A DNA stretch of 64,000 nucleotides from an uncultured Pseudomonadota bacterium (GTDB taxonomy: Bacteria; Pseudomonadota; Gammaproteobacteria; Steroidobacterales; Steroidobacteraceae): NCBI GenBank assembly GCA_903908265.1, contig CAIVRI010000088.1:1-64000 (forward strand). The letters are read 5' to 3'. The notes beneath the pieces were generated by a model. The model was not told the DNA's origin, searched no databases, and saw only the letters and a list, made by a program, of their open reading frames with translations. The translations under genes were made by a program, and so were the position numbers. Position 1 is the stretch's first letter. Each line of letters opens with the position of its first letter. Below are positions 37,853-46,878 of the stretch, one piece after another.

Positions 37853-39364
37853 TCAGGCCGATGCCCCGTCGGTGAACCAATGGGCACGGGCAGCCATAAT
37901 CAGCTTGCCGGCTTCGGTCTGGTTAAGACCACCAACGCCATCGAGATCTTCTGTCGATTGCTCGGCGAGATCCTCGCGCGAACAGACACCGCGAGCAGCC
38001 AGCGCCTTAGCCAACTCATCGGTCATGCCATCCAAGGACAGTAAATCTTCGCTTGGCACGCCTTCCTGACCTTCTTCAGTTGCGATCGCCTGAGTCAACA
38101 ATACGTCCCGGGCACGATTGCGCAACTCACGTACGATTTCGTCGTCGAATTCCTCGATCGCGAGCAGCTCGTTGGTTGGCACGTAGGCAATTTCTTCGAT
38201 CGTCGAGAATCCTTCGCCGACTAGAATCGCAGCAACGTCCTCATCCACGTCGAGGGCTTTCTTAAATACGTCGAGAAGAATGCGCGTCTCCGCCTCGCTC
38301 TTCTCGTCGGCTTGCGCTTCGCTCATGATGTTGAGCTTCCAGCCAGTGAGTTCGGAAGCAAGCCGGATATTTTGGCCGCCGCGACCGATCGCTTGCGACA
38401 ACTTTTCTTCCGCCACCGCAATTTCCATGCTGTGCTGATCTTCGTCGACCACAATTGACGTCACTTCGGCCGGCTGCATCGCGTTAATCACAAACTGCGC
38501 CGGATTTTCCTCAAAAGGAATAATGTCTACGCGCTCACCGGCAATCTCATTAGAGACTGCCTGCACACGACTGCCGCGCATACCGACACAAGCGCCCACT
38601 GGATCGATGCGGTTATCGAGACTACGTACCGATATTTTTGCGCGAGCGCCTGGATCACGGGCTGCACCAAGGATCTGAATCAAGCCCTGACCTACTTCCG
38701 GCACTTCGAGTTTGAACAACTCAATCAGGAATTCCGGGGCGGTGCGCGAAAGAAAAATCTGTGGTCCGCGAATCTCGGAGCGCACCTCTTTCAGGTAAGC
38801 CTTAACGCGGTCTTGAGTGCGAATGGGCTCGCGAGGAATCATATGCTCGCGGGGAATAAATGCTTCTGCATTCTGTCCTAGATCCACGTAAGTACCGTTG
38901 CGATCAACGCGCTTAACGATACCGCTCACCAACGTTCCAACGCGTTCGAGATAAGCCTCGACAACCTGAGCACGCTCAGCTTCGCGCACTTTCTGCACGA
39001 TGACTTGCTTGGCAGTCTGCGCATCGATACGGCCGAAGCCCTCGCCTTCCAGCGGAACCTCAACGAAGTCACCGACAACGGCGCTCGCGTCCACGTCGAG
39101 CGCATCTTCCAGACGCAACTCACGGTCCGGCACTTCGAGTTCGCGAGAATCATCGGCAAACACTTTCCAGCGCTGGAAAACTTCGTAGTCACCGGACTTG
39201 CGGTTAATAGACACCCGCACATCCATTTCTTCGCCCAGACGCTTACGCGTCGCAGACGCGAGGGCAGCTTCGAGTGCCTCGAAGATGATTTCCTTGTCGA
39301 TGCTCTTTTCGTTGGCGACGCTTTCAACTGCGTCGACAATTTCCTTCAGCGTCGTCTTTGCCAT
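37853..39364 (-). CDS. nusA: Transcription termination/antitermination factor NusA
   Basis: The 503-residue protein has the N-terminal RNA-polymerase-binding domain, S1 domain (about 135-200), KH1 and KH2 (GACVGMRGSRVQAV and AIGRGGQNIRLASELTGW) and two C-terminal acidic helix-hairpin-helix repeats ending near LAEQSTEDLDGVGGL. ATG 39364 has GGGAG at 8 bases and replaces the longer start at 39373, which would overlap rimP. NusA modulates pausing, which is relevant to the terminators in its own leader. Confidence 0.97.
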   Translation of the reverse strand: MAKTTLKEIVDAVESVANEKSIDKEIIFEALEAALASATRKRLGEEMDVRVSINRKSGDYEVFQRWKVFADDSRELEVPDRELRLEDALDVDASAVVGDFVEVPLEGEGFGRIDAQTAKQVIVQKVREAERAQVVEAYLERVGTLVSGIVKRVDRNGTYVDLGQNAEAFIPREHMIPREPIRTQDRVKAYLKEVRSEIRGPQIFLSRTAPEFLIELFKLEVPEVGQGLIQILGAARDPGARAKISVRSLDNRIDPVGACVGMRGSRVQAVSNEIAGERVDIIPFEENPAQFVINAMQPAEVTSIVVDEDQHSMEIAVAEEKLSQAIGRGGQNIRLASELTGWKLNIMSEAQADEKSEAETRILLDVFKKALDVDEDVAAILVGEGFSTIEEIAYVPTNELLAIEEFDDEIVRELRNRARDVLLTQAIATEEGQEGVPSEDLLSLDGMTDELAKALAARGVCSREDLAEQSTEDLDGVGGLNQTEAGKLIMAARAHWFTDGASA

Positions 39365-39369
39365 GCTTA

Positions 39370-39849
39370 TCACTCCCGTCGGGTGCCGTAATGAGGCACC
39401 AGCCGTGCTGTCTTGATCTCGTTGAAACCCAAAACCACTTCGTTACCATCCACTCGCAGCAAGACGCCCGAATCGGACGTAGAGACGAGATCACCCGTCC
39501 AACGCCGACGACCCTCTCGCGGCAAGTGGCTCTCCACATGCACGCGGCTACCGACGAAGCGCGCAAAATGCGCAGGCTTCACCAGCGGCCGATCAGAACC
39601 AGGCGAAGACACCTCTAGGGTGTATTCGCTACGAATCGGGTCGGAGGCGTCGAGCAACTCGCTGCTCATACGGCTCACTGCGGCACAGTCTTCGACCGTG
39701 ACGTAATGCCCCTCCGTCTCTCCGCCCGGGTGGTCTATATAGAGACGCAGTAGCCCACCACCATGGTGGGCATTGAATTCCAGCTCCACCAGTTCGTAGC
39801 CCAAGGCCACGATTCCCGGCTCCAGCATCGAAATCAGCGTCTCTCGCAT
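39370..39849 (-). CDS. rimP: Ribosome maturation factor RimP
   Basis: The 159-residue protein begins MRETLISMLEPGIVALGYEL, with LRLYIDHPGG, CAAVSRMSSELLD and YTLEVSSPGSDRPL, all typical of RimP, needed for 30S assembly. The frame stays open to 39942, but those extra codons run into the terminator hairpins of the leader and lack a site. First gene of the operon. Confidence 0.94.
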   Translation of the reverse strand: MRETLISMLEPGIVALGYELVELEFNAHHGGGLLRLYIDHPGGETEGHYVTVEDCAAVSRMSSELLDASDPIRSEYTLEVSSPGSDRPLVKPAHFARFVGSRVHVESHLPREGRRRWTGDLVSTSDSGVLLRVDGNEVVLGFNEIKTARLVPHYGTRRE

Positions 39850-39886
39850 CGACCCAGCACCCCGAGCCCCAAGGCCCGCTCCGCAT

Positions 39887-39905
39887 GGTCCACAAAAAAT
39901 GGACC
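39887..39905 (-). other. Hairpin in the rimP leader
   Basis: GGTCCA pairs with TGGACC around an A/T-rich loop, directly downstream (minus strand) of the second leader terminator and 38 bases before the rimP ATG. It could act as an alternative structure or spacer. Confidence 0.5.
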
Positions 39906-39928
39906 AAAAAAATGGGCCCGTGGCCCAT
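39906..39928 (-). terminator. Intrinsic terminator 2 in the rimP leader
   Basis: On the minus strand ATGGGCC-ACG-GGCCCAT is followed by seven T residues, a textbook rho-independent terminator. It lies between the candidate promoter (40042-40069) and rimP (39849), so it would block the operon unless read through. Confidence 0.75.
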
Positions 39929-39967
39929 AACCGGGGTCGCAAGGCGTATACGCCCCCGACCCAAACG

Positions 39968-39989
39968 AAAAAGCCCCCGGCGGGGCTTT
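39968..39989 (-). terminator. Intrinsic terminator 1 in the rimP leader
   Basis: On the minus strand AAAGCCCC-GCCG-GGGGCTTT continues into a run of five T residues. It lies about 53 bases after the candidate -10 box. A further hairpin (GGGTCG...CGACCC with inner GGCGTATACGCC) sits between the two terminators. Confidence 0.75.
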
Positions 39990-40041
39990 CTCTCTGTCCG
40001 AAAAAGAACCGCTCAGCCAGAGACGATTCCCAAGGCGGCGG

Positions 40042-40069
40042 ATTCTATCGGAAATCCCCCCCCGTCGAA
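40042..40069 (-). promoter_or_regulatory. Candidate promoter of the rimP-nusA-infB operon
   Basis: On the minus strand TTCGAC and TAGAAT are spaced by 16 bases that include a run of eight G. The predicted leader is about 185 bases to rimP. The whole gap 39850-40266 (417 bases) holds this promoter, the leader terminators and, at about 40128-40157, C- and G-tracts (GGGCC repeated three times). No tRNA gene is visible. Confidence 0.45.
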
Positions 40070-40266
40070 AAGGATTTTATGCAGTCAACCGGCCGGCTGC
40101 CCATTCGTGGCATTTATGGGGTCCGTATACCCCCCCCACCCGGGCCGGGCCGGGCCAGCGACTGAGCAAGCTGCAATCCGAGCCAACCCCTAGCCCGCAC
40201 TGCACCATGCCGGTCTATACTCGGCGGGAGCACGGGTGCTCGGGCCTAAAATCCAATAGAGATACA

Positions 40267-42042
40267 ATGGATCCAACTGATATTGGGCAACCGGACTACT
40301 TCCACCGGGTAGTCGACTGCCAGTGGGCCTGCCCGGCCCATACTGACGTCCCGGAATACATCCGGCTTATCGCCCAAGGGCGATTTACGGACGCCTACCT
40401 CGTCAACCGCGAGTCCAACGTTTTTCCCGGCATTCTGGGGCGCGTCTGTGACCGCCCCTGCGAGCCGGCTTGCCGGCGTGGGCGGGTCGAAGAAAAGCCC
40501 GTCGCAATTTGCCGCCTGAAACGGGTCGCCGCGGATCACCGCGATGACATCCGCGACATACTGCCGACAGCAGGTGCTCCGAATGGGCGCCGGGTGGCCT
40601 GCATCGGAGCCGGCCCCGCCTCGCTGACAGTTGCGAATGACCTGCTGCCGTTGGGCTATGCCGTCACCATATTTGAACAATGGGCTGTTACCGGCGGCTT
40701 GATGCGTTCAAACATCCCGTCATTCCGCTTGCCAGCGGCTGTTCTGGACGAAGAGATCGGTTTTATTGTCGAGATGGGCGCAGACCTTCGCCTAGGTACA
40801 CGAGTCGACAGTCTGCAGGCCCTGATAGACGAGGGTTATGACGCAATCTTTATCGGTTCCGGCGCGCCGCGAGCAAAAGACCTCCGGATCGCTGGCCGCG
40901 ATGACTCCAATCGCATTCACTCCGGCATTGACTGGCTGCAATCGATCGCTTTCGGACATACCGAGGCCATCGGCGAGCGCGTCCTGATCATTGGCGTTGG
41001 CAATACCGCAATGGACTGCTGCCGATCAGCGCTGCGACTGGGCGCCAAAGACGTCAAGGTCATGGCACGAAAGCCTCGGCAGTTCTTCAAGGCCTCCCAG
41101 TGGGAACTCGAAGACGCCGAGTCAGAAGGTGTGCAAATCGTTATCAATCACGCCCCCAAATCGTTCGTGATCGAAAACGGTCAGTTAGTCGGCATGCTAT
41201 TCGAAGAAATCGAGTATGACCTCGATGGCACCCGCATCATCAGCGAACGCGTGATTGGGGAGAAGGTCATCCCCTGCGACGACGTGATCTTGGCCATCGG
41301 TCAGGAAAATCTGTTCCCTTACGTGGAACGCAACCTTGGCATCGAATTTGACCGATGGAACGTGCCGGTCGTCGACGCGAAGAGTTTTGAGTCGACGCGT
41401 CCAGGCGTTTTCTTTGGCGGCGACGCCGCTTTCGGCCCTAAGAACATCATCTGGGCCGTCGAACACGGCCATCAGGCAGCCCTATCGATCCATTTGCGCG
41501 CCCAAAACAAGACCGTGGCTGACCGCCCGGCGCGTGGCGTTACCCTATCGAGTCGGAAAATGGGCATCCACGAGTGGTCGTACAAGAATGACTACAACCC
41601 TTCTGAGCGGCGTCTTGTGCCCCATGTGGGATTGGCCGAGCGCTTCAAGAAACTAAAAATTGAGGTGGAACTGGGTTTTGACGCGGAACAAACCGCTTTA
41701 GAGGTCCAGCGCTGCCTGAACTGTGACGTGCAGACCGTCTTCTCAGCGCCGGCGTGTATTGAGTGTGACGCCTGCATCGATATCTGCCCGGTCGACTGTC
41801 TGACCATCACTCCGAATGGAACGGCAGAGGAACTGGAAAGCCGGACTAAAGTGCCGCGCTTGGACAAAACCAGCCCGCTGTACGTTTCAGCACCACTGAA
41901 GCCGACCGGCCGGGTCATGCTCAAGGACGAAGACTTGTGCGTACACTGCGGCCTGTGCGCAGAGCGCTGCCCAACCGCCGCTTGGGACATGCAGAAATCG
42001 ACCATCCACATCCCGCACGCTAGCCTCGGACAGGCCTCATGA
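40267..42042 (+). CDS. GltD-like FAD/NAD(P) oxidoreductase with two [4Fe-4S] sites, partner of the 2-oxoacid oxidoreductase
   Basis: The 591-residue protein has an N-terminal Fer4_20-type Cys domain (CQWACPAHTDVPEYI, CDRPCEPACRR), an FAD site (GAGPASLTVANDLL), an NAD(P) site (GVGNTAMDCCRSAL), and a C-terminal double ferredoxin domain (CIECDACIDICPVDC and CVHCGLCAERCP). Homologues link NAD(P)H and ferredoxin or serve as the electron-transfer subunit of 2-oxoglutarate:acceptor oxidoreductases (as KorC-like proteins). The ATG at 40267 matches the conserved DIGQPDYFHRVV start. Its stop overlaps the next ATG. Confidence 0.9.
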   Translation: MDPTDIGQPDYFHRVVDCQWACPAHTDVPEYIRLIAQGRFTDAYLVNRESNVFPGILGRVCDRPCEPACRRGRVEEKPVAICRLKRVAADHRDDIRDILPTAGAPNGRRVACIGAGPASLTVANDLLPLGYAVTIFEQWAVTGGLMRSNIPSFRLPAAVLDEEIGFIVEMGADLRLGTRVDSLQALIDEGYDAIFIGSGAPRAKDLRIAGRDDSNRIHSGIDWLQSIAFGHTEAIGERVLIIGVGNTAMDCCRSALRLGAKDVKVMARKPRQFFKASQWELEDAESEGVQIVINHAPKSFVIENGQLVGMLFEEIEYDLDGTRIISERVIGEKVIPCDDVILAIGQENLFPYVERNLGIEFDRWNVPVVDAKSFESTRPGVFFGGDAAFGPKNIIWAVEHGHQAALSIHLRAQNKTVADRPARGVTLSSRKMGIHEWSYKNDYNPSERRLVPHVGLAERFKKLKIEVELGFDAEQTALEVQRCLNCDVQTVFSAPACIECDACIDICPVDCLTITPNGTAEELESRTKVPRLDKTSPLYVSAPLKPTGRVMLKDEDLCVHCGLCAERCPTAAWDMQKSTIHIPHASLGQAS

Positions 42043-43862
42043 CACCGCAAACGACGGCGACCGCACGCGTGAATGATCTAGTCATTCGCTTCGCCAACGT
42101 AAATGGGACGGGCTCCGCAAGCGCCAATAATCTGATCATGAAGTCCATCTTCCGGATGGGCGTCCCGGTGACTGGAAAGAACTACTTTCCTTCGAATATC
42201 CAAGGCTTGCCCACGTGGTATGAAATCCGTGTTTCCAAGGATGGGTATCTCGCACGCGGCGAACAAATCGACGTCTTAGTGGCTATGAATATCGAGACCT
42301 ACGCGCGCGATGTCAAGGATGTTGCTCCTGGTGGGTTTCTGGTCTATGACTCCACGTGGTCCCGCAGCGCGCTGCTGTCTCGCGATGACATCACGGTACT
42401 CGGCATACCCTTCGCGCGACTGTGCAATGAAAACTTTGACGGACTCCGCAATCGGACTCTGATGAAGAACATTTGCTATGCCGGCGCGATGGCCGCGTTG
42501 CTCAATATCGATTACGAAGTCATACGAAAACTAGTTACCGAACAATACGCTTCTAAGCCAAAGCTCGTTGATGCCAATATGAAGGCAATCGAGCTCGGCT
42601 ACCAATACGCGCAACAACATCTCTCCTGTCCACTGCCGTTCACCATTGCCCGCATGGACTCCACACAAGGACAAGTGCTCATCGATGGCAACACGGCAGC
42701 GGGCTTGGGCTGTGTGTACGCGGGTGCAACCGTCGGCGCTTGGTATCCCATTACCCCTTCCACGTCGCTAATGGACGCTTTCCGTGGCTTCTGCGAGCGC
42801 TACCGCGTCGATCCGGAAACCCACGAAAAAAAGTTCATCGTTCTGCAGGCAGAAGACGAACTCGCAGCAATCGGCATGGTGATCGGCGCCTCTTGGAACG
42901 GCGCCCGCGCCTTTACCCCGACCAGCGGACCAGGCATCTCTCTGATGAACGAATTCATCGGCCTCGCCTACTATGCAGAGGTGCCAGCGGTATTATTCGA
43001 CGTCCAGCGCGTGGGCCCTTCAACCGGCATGCCCACCCGGACGCAACAATGTGATGTCCTGCTTTGCGCGTATGCCTCCCATGGTGATACCCGGCACGTA
43101 TTGTTGTTCCCAGCCAATCCAAAAGAGTGTTTCGAACTGGCGCCGGTTGCGTTTGACCTCGCGGAACGGCTACAGACGCCCGTCTTCGTGCTGTCTGATC
43201 TCGACATCGGCATGAATGACTGGATGGTGCCAGCACTGCAGTGGAACAATGACTACACCCCGGATCGCGGCAAAGTCCTCTCTAAAGAACAGATCGACGA
43301 ACTACCGAAGTTCCAGCGTTATCTCGACCCTGATGGAGACGGCATCCCCTACCGCACGCTACCGGGAGTCTCGCCAAAGGGCGGGTACTTCACCCGTGGA
43401 TCGAGCCATAACAAGTTCGGTGGTTATACCGAGGACTCCGCGGAGTATCAGGAAGTTCTCGACCGGCTAGTCAGAAAATTTAACACCGCTAAAACCATCG
43501 TCCCTCCCGCAATCCTGCTCGGCCCGGGCAATCGCGCAATCGGAATTCTGTCGTATGGCAGTTGCGACGAGGCAATCAAAGAATCCCTGCATCAACTGTC
43601 AGCTGCAGGAGTCGAAGTCGACTACCTTCGAGTGAGAGCTTTCCCATTTGGTGCGGAGGTCGACACGTTCCTCGCGCAACACCAGATGATCTACGTCGTT
43701 GAACAGAATCGGGACGCACAATTGCGATCACTGCTCGTGCTTGAAACGGAGGTCGAGAAACGCAAGCTCGTCCCCGTCCTGCATTATGACGGAATGCCGA
43801 TGACGGCCCGATTTGTCACCGACGCGGTGCTCGCGCACACGCCTGTCGACGCGACACTCTAA
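42039..43862 (+). CDS. 2-oxoacid:acceptor oxidoreductase, fused gamma-alpha subunit
   Basis: The 607-residue protein has a gamma domain (about 10-190, GTGSASANNLIMKSI), then the alpha pyrimidine-binding domain (GATVGAWYPITPSTSLMDA) and domain II (EQNRDAQLRSLL). Together with the next gene it decarboxylates a 2-oxoacid, probably 2-oxoglutarate, and passes electrons through iron-sulfur centres. ATGA overlap with the upstream gene. Substrate assignment is by family resemblance to KorA. Confidence 0.9.
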   Translation: MTPQTTATARVNDLVIRFANVNGTGSASANNLIMKSIFRMGVPVTGKNYFPSNIQGLPTWYEIRVSKDGYLARGEQIDVLVAMNIETYARDVKDVAPGGFLVYDSTWSRSALLSRDDITVLGIPFARLCNENFDGLRNRTLMKNICYAGAMAALLNIDYEVIRKLVTEQYASKPKLVDANMKAIELGYQYAQQHLSCPLPFTIARMDSTQGQVLIDGNTAAGLGCVYAGATVGAWYPITPSTSLMDAFRGFCERYRVDPETHEKKFIVLQAEDELAAIGMVIGASWNGARAFTPTSGPGISLMNEFIGLAYYAEVPAVLFDVQRVGPSTGMPTRTQQCDVLLCAYASHGDTRHVLLFPANPKECFELAPVAFDLAERLQTPVFVLSDLDIGMNDWMVPALQWNNDYTPDRGKVLSKEQIDELPKFQRYLDPDGDGIPYRTLPGVSPKGGYFTRGSSHNKFGGYTEDSAEYQEVLDRLVRKFNTAKTIVPPAILLGPGNRAIGILSYGSCDEAIKESLHQLSAAGVEVDYLRVRAFPFGAEVDTFLAQHQMIYVVEQNRDAQLRSLLVLETEVEKRKLVPVLHYDGMPMTARFVTDAVLAHTPVDATL

Positions 43863-43877
43863 AGGAGCCCCGCCCCC

Positions 43878-44930
43878 GTGACCTCCATTACAAAACCAAA
43901 AGTCGCCCACCCCTCGCTACCGCGCAATGACTTGGGACTCACCCGTCGCGACTATGAGGGGAGCATGTCCACGCTGTGCGCCGGTTGCGGCCATGACTCC
44001 GTCACGGCTGCGATCGTCGAGGCGGTCTGGGGTCTATCTATGCGGCCGCAGGACCTGGTCAAGCTGTCGGGTATCGGTTGCTCCTCGAAGACGACTGCGT
44101 ACTTCGTCGGCGCCGCGCATGGGTTCAACTCAGTCCACGGGCGCATGCCCTCGGTCGCGTCGGGCGCCAATGCTGCGAACCGGACACTCAAGTACATCGG
44201 CATCTCCGGCGATGGAGACTCTCTATCGATTGGACTAGGCCAACTCTCGCACGCCATTCGTCGAAATCTAGACATGCTGTATGTGATCGAGAACAACGGC
44301 GTCTATGGACTTACCAAAGGACAGTTTTCGGCCTCTGCTGATCTTGGTACCAAGTCAAAGAAAGGCGAAGCGAACCTGCAAACTGCAATCGACCCAGTCC
44401 TTCTTGCACTGACACTGGGCGCCGGGTTCGTTGCACGCGGATTTTCAGGTGATAAAGCGCAGCTGATTCCGCTGATCCAAGCCGGACTACGGCATCCTGG
44501 GTTTGCGATCATTGATGTGCTTTCGCCGTGCGTCACCTTCAACGATCACGAAGGCTCGACAAAGAGCTACCAGTACACCCGTGACCACTATCACGCAGCA
44601 GTTGAGACCGACTTTGTACCAAGAGCCACGGCCATTGAAGTGAATTACGAGGCTAGCGCTGTAGTGCCACTACACGACGGCAGTCAACTGCGGTTACGCA
44701 AGTTAGACGGCGCATTTGACACTAGTAATCGAGCCGCGGCCTATGCGCACATCGCAGCAAAGTTGCAAGAGGGTGAGCACGTCACAGGGCTAATCCACGC
44801 CTCAGCGGCGGGCGAGCATGAAATGCATACCCAGAACCATACCGTCACGACCGCGTTGAACGCACTGCCCTATGCCGAACTGAATCCAGGACAGGCTGCG
44901 CTATCCAAGTTAATGGCACGCTATTGCTGA
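43878..44930 (+). CDS. 2-oxoacid:acceptor oxidoreductase, TPP-binding beta subunit
   Basis: The 350-residue protein has the [4Fe-4S]/TPP features LCAGCGHDSV, IGCSSKTTAYF and the TPP-Mg motif GDGDSLSIG with the later ENNGVYGLTKGQ. It is KorB-like. GTG start with AAAGGAG about 10 bases upstream; 15 bases after the alpha subunit stop. The extra C-terminal region of about 70 residues ends LSKLMARYC. Confidence 0.92.
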   Translation: MTSITKPKVAHPSLPRNDLGLTRRDYEGSMSTLCAGCGHDSVTAAIVEAVWGLSMRPQDLVKLSGIGCSSKTTAYFVGAAHGFNSVHGRMPSVASGANAANRTLKYIGISGDGDSLSIGLGQLSHAIRRNLDMLYVIENNGVYGLTKGQFSASADLGTKSKKGEANLQTAIDPVLLALTLGAGFVARGFSGDKAQLIPLIQAGLRHPGFAIIDVLSPCVTFNDHEGSTKSYQYTRDHYHAAVETDFVPRATAIEVNYEASAVVPLHDGSQLRLRKLDGAFDTSNRAAAYAHIAAKLQEGEHVTGLIHASAAGEHEMHTQNHTVTTALNALPYAELNPGQAALSKLMARYC

Positions 44931-44947
44931 GCGCTTCGGCACTCTTT

Positions 44948-45163
44948 TTAAGTGCGCATGCTGCGCTGCCAATTGGCTAGCGCAGTCTTTCCCTGTGCAG
45001 TAACTACCGATGCAGTGCCTCTCGCGGCCTGCTCTACATAGCCCCGACGGGTCAGTTTCTCAAGCAGCAACTGCGGCAGCGGTGCGCCAGTGAGCCCCTT
45101 GGCGGCGGCCCCGCCCAACTTCGCAAAGGTGGCCCAGTCAGCATTGCTAAGGAAATCTTCCAT
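44948..45163 (-). CDS. Small uncharacterised protein, possible winged-helix
   Basis: A 71-residue protein from ATG 45163, preceded by AGGA. LPQLLLEKLTRRGYVEQAARGTASVVTAQGKTAL has the helix-wing look of small DNA-binding domains (given here as the region 28-61). I do not recognise a named family. It is convergent with the TPP beta subunit gene and downstream of the sterol-desaturase-like gene. Confidence 0.6.
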   Translation of the reverse strand: MEDFLSNADWATFAKLGGAAAKGLTGAPLPQLLLEKLTRRGYVEQAARGTASVVTAQGKTALANWQRSMRT

Positions 45164-45238
45164 CTCGGATCCTTCGGGCGCGAAAGCGCCGCACGGGACT
45201 ATATTATGGTGAATCACGCCGAAGAACCACGTCCCGTG

Positions 45239-46147
45239 TCACGGTTCAGGCAGAGCGGGTACGTTTCGCGCGGACTGTTGCCAGCCCGCACGCACGCTTG
45301 CGGTGGTCTCTCCGGCCCCATCGGCGCGCCATCCTGGTGCCCGGAAGATAAGGCCAAAAACCTCGCGTAAGGATTTGGCGTGGCGCAGATCGCGCGCCAT
45401 CGCCGCCCACTCATGAAAGGCGATCACAAACGGGTTATAGCTGCTGACGTTGTGCAAGATCCCATAAGTCACCGGTTCCTCGTCATTTTCAGACTCGAAG
45501 GTGCCAAACCAGCGATCCCAAATAATCAGCGCGCCACCATAATTGCGGTCCAGATAGCGCGGATTTGAAGCGTGGTGTACCCGATGGTGCGAAGGCGTAT
45601 TGAAAATATACTCAAACCATGCTGGAAAACGCCGGACCGCCTCCGTGTGCAACCAGAACTGATAAAAGAGATTGATGCCCTGCATCGTCAAGATCATTGC
45701 AGGCGTAAAGCCGAGAAACGCCAACGGTATCCAGGGCATCCATGTACCCACCGCCACACCGGTCCAGGATTGCCTAGCGGCGGTCGACAGGTTGTACTCC
45801 CGCGAAGAATGGTGATTGACATGCGCCGCCCACCAAAACCGACACTCGTGACTGATTCGGTGGAATACGTAATAGGTGAAGTCATCCAATAGCGCGAGCA
45901 ACACCCAAGCGGCAACCGTGGAGCCCATGGTCAGGAATCGGTGCGCGTACGCAAACTGCAACCCGCCGAACATGAGTCCGGCCAAGGCAATATTGACGGC
46001 GACGTTACCGGCGCGCATCGCCAAGGATGCCCAAGTGTCGCGCCATGTGTAATGCGCACGAATCACGCCATAGGCGCCGAGCCACGCCTCCAGCCCAATG
46101 GCCGAAAGACGTCCTAGCAACAACCAATACGTGAGGGATAGATGCAC
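45239..46147 (-). CDS. Sterol desaturase / fatty acid hydroxylase family membrane enzyme
   Basis: The 302-residue protein has four or so membrane segments and the di-iron histidine boxes HRISHE, HVNHHSS and HHRVHHA, with NYGGALIIWDRWFGTF after the last. The family inserts hydroxyls or double bonds in lipids. It lies 12 bases after the DUF1345 gene, same strand. Substrate unknown. Confidence 0.92.
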   Translation of the reverse strand: MHLSLTYWLLLGRLSAIGLEAWLGAYGVIRAHYTWRDTWASLAMRAGNVAVNIALAGLMFGGLQFAYAHRFLTMGSTVAAWVLLALLDDFTYYVFHRISHECRFWWAAHVNHHSSREYNLSTAARQSWTGVAVGTWMPWIPLAFLGFTPAMILTMQGINLFYQFWLHTEAVRRFPAWFEYIFNTPSHHRVHHASNPRYLDRNYGGALIIWDRWFGTFESENDEEPVTYGILHNVSSYNPFVIAFHEWAAMARDLRHAKSLREVFGLIFRAPGWRADGAGETTASVRAGWQQSARNVPALPEP

Positions 46148-46159
46148 GGATAGCTCCTG

Positions 46160-46831
46160 TTAAAACAGGCTGGCACTGATATTGATCAATAGTGCCAATA
46201 CCGTCGTATTAAATAAGTACGCCAGCGCACAATGCAGCAAGCCAATTCGCCGCATCGGCCGAGAGGCAAAAGAAACATCAGCCGTCTGACCGGATGTGCC
46301 GATCACGACCGAAAAATAAAGGAAGTCAAAATAATCGGGCGCGGCCTCTTCTGGAAAGAGCAACCCACCTCGTCCACCCCGACAGATCGCAGCATAAAAC
46401 TCATGGGCATAGTGCAGCGCAAACATGGTCTGTATGAAGGCCCAAGAGACCAAAACCGTTGCCCCAGCTAAGCACGCATGCAACACCCGCAGTAGCCCGT
46501 GCGTCTCCCGCACATACGTTAGTTCCATCGCGATAGCTGCGAGGCTCGATACGCCCGCCACCGCCACTAGGCCAAGGATCACCAGTTGGCCAACGTCCTG
46601 CAAGTGCGCACGCGAGCGCATGTGATGTTCACTGGAGCGACACATCATTACGGCGGCCAATATAAGGTAAAACAGCGTTCCAATATTCCACGCAACTAGC
46701 CATCGAGTCACCAGATGCTCCGCTAGGGACGCTGGCAACAAAAGACCTGAGACCACGGTGATTGCCACGGCGATGAATAAGCGGGGCCGAGCTTGGACGG
46801 TGCGTATCAGTGGATGATGATGGGCTGGCAT
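46160..46831 (-). CDS. DUF1345 integral membrane protein
   Basis: The 223-residue protein has six hydrophobic segments and the DUF1345 hallmark DYFDFLYFSVVIGTSGQTADV followed by RRIGLLHCALAYLFNTTVLAL (both conserved). The middle TSGQT region resembles a K+-channel-like selectivity loop, but function is unknown. Likely co-transcribed with the desaturase-like gene. Confidence 0.88.
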   Translation of the reverse strand: MPAHHHPLIRTVQARPRLFIAVAITVVSGLLLPASLAEHLVTRWLVAWNIGTLFYLILAAVMMCRSSEHHMRSRAHLQDVGQLVILGLVAVAGVSSLAAIAMELTYVRETHGLLRVLHACLAGATVLVSWAFIQTMFALHYAHEFYAAICRGGRGGLLFPEEAAPDYFDFLYFSVVIGTSGQTADVSFASRPMRRIGLLHCALAYLFNTTVLALLINISASLF

Positions 46832-46878
46832 AGATTTCCCTCAATCAACCGATGCTGCGAATAACGCAAGGGGCCGGC

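Noticed and set aside
40128-40157. G/C-tracts that could form a G-quadruplex upstream of the 2-oxoacid oxidoreductase genes
   Set aside because: Only suggestive in a GC-rich gap; tracts are partly a simple GGGCC repeat and no second copy or known element supports function.
39850-40266. tRNA gene in the rimP leader, as in E. coli metY
   Set aside because: No cloverleaf, T-loop GTTCGA or CCA end on either strand.
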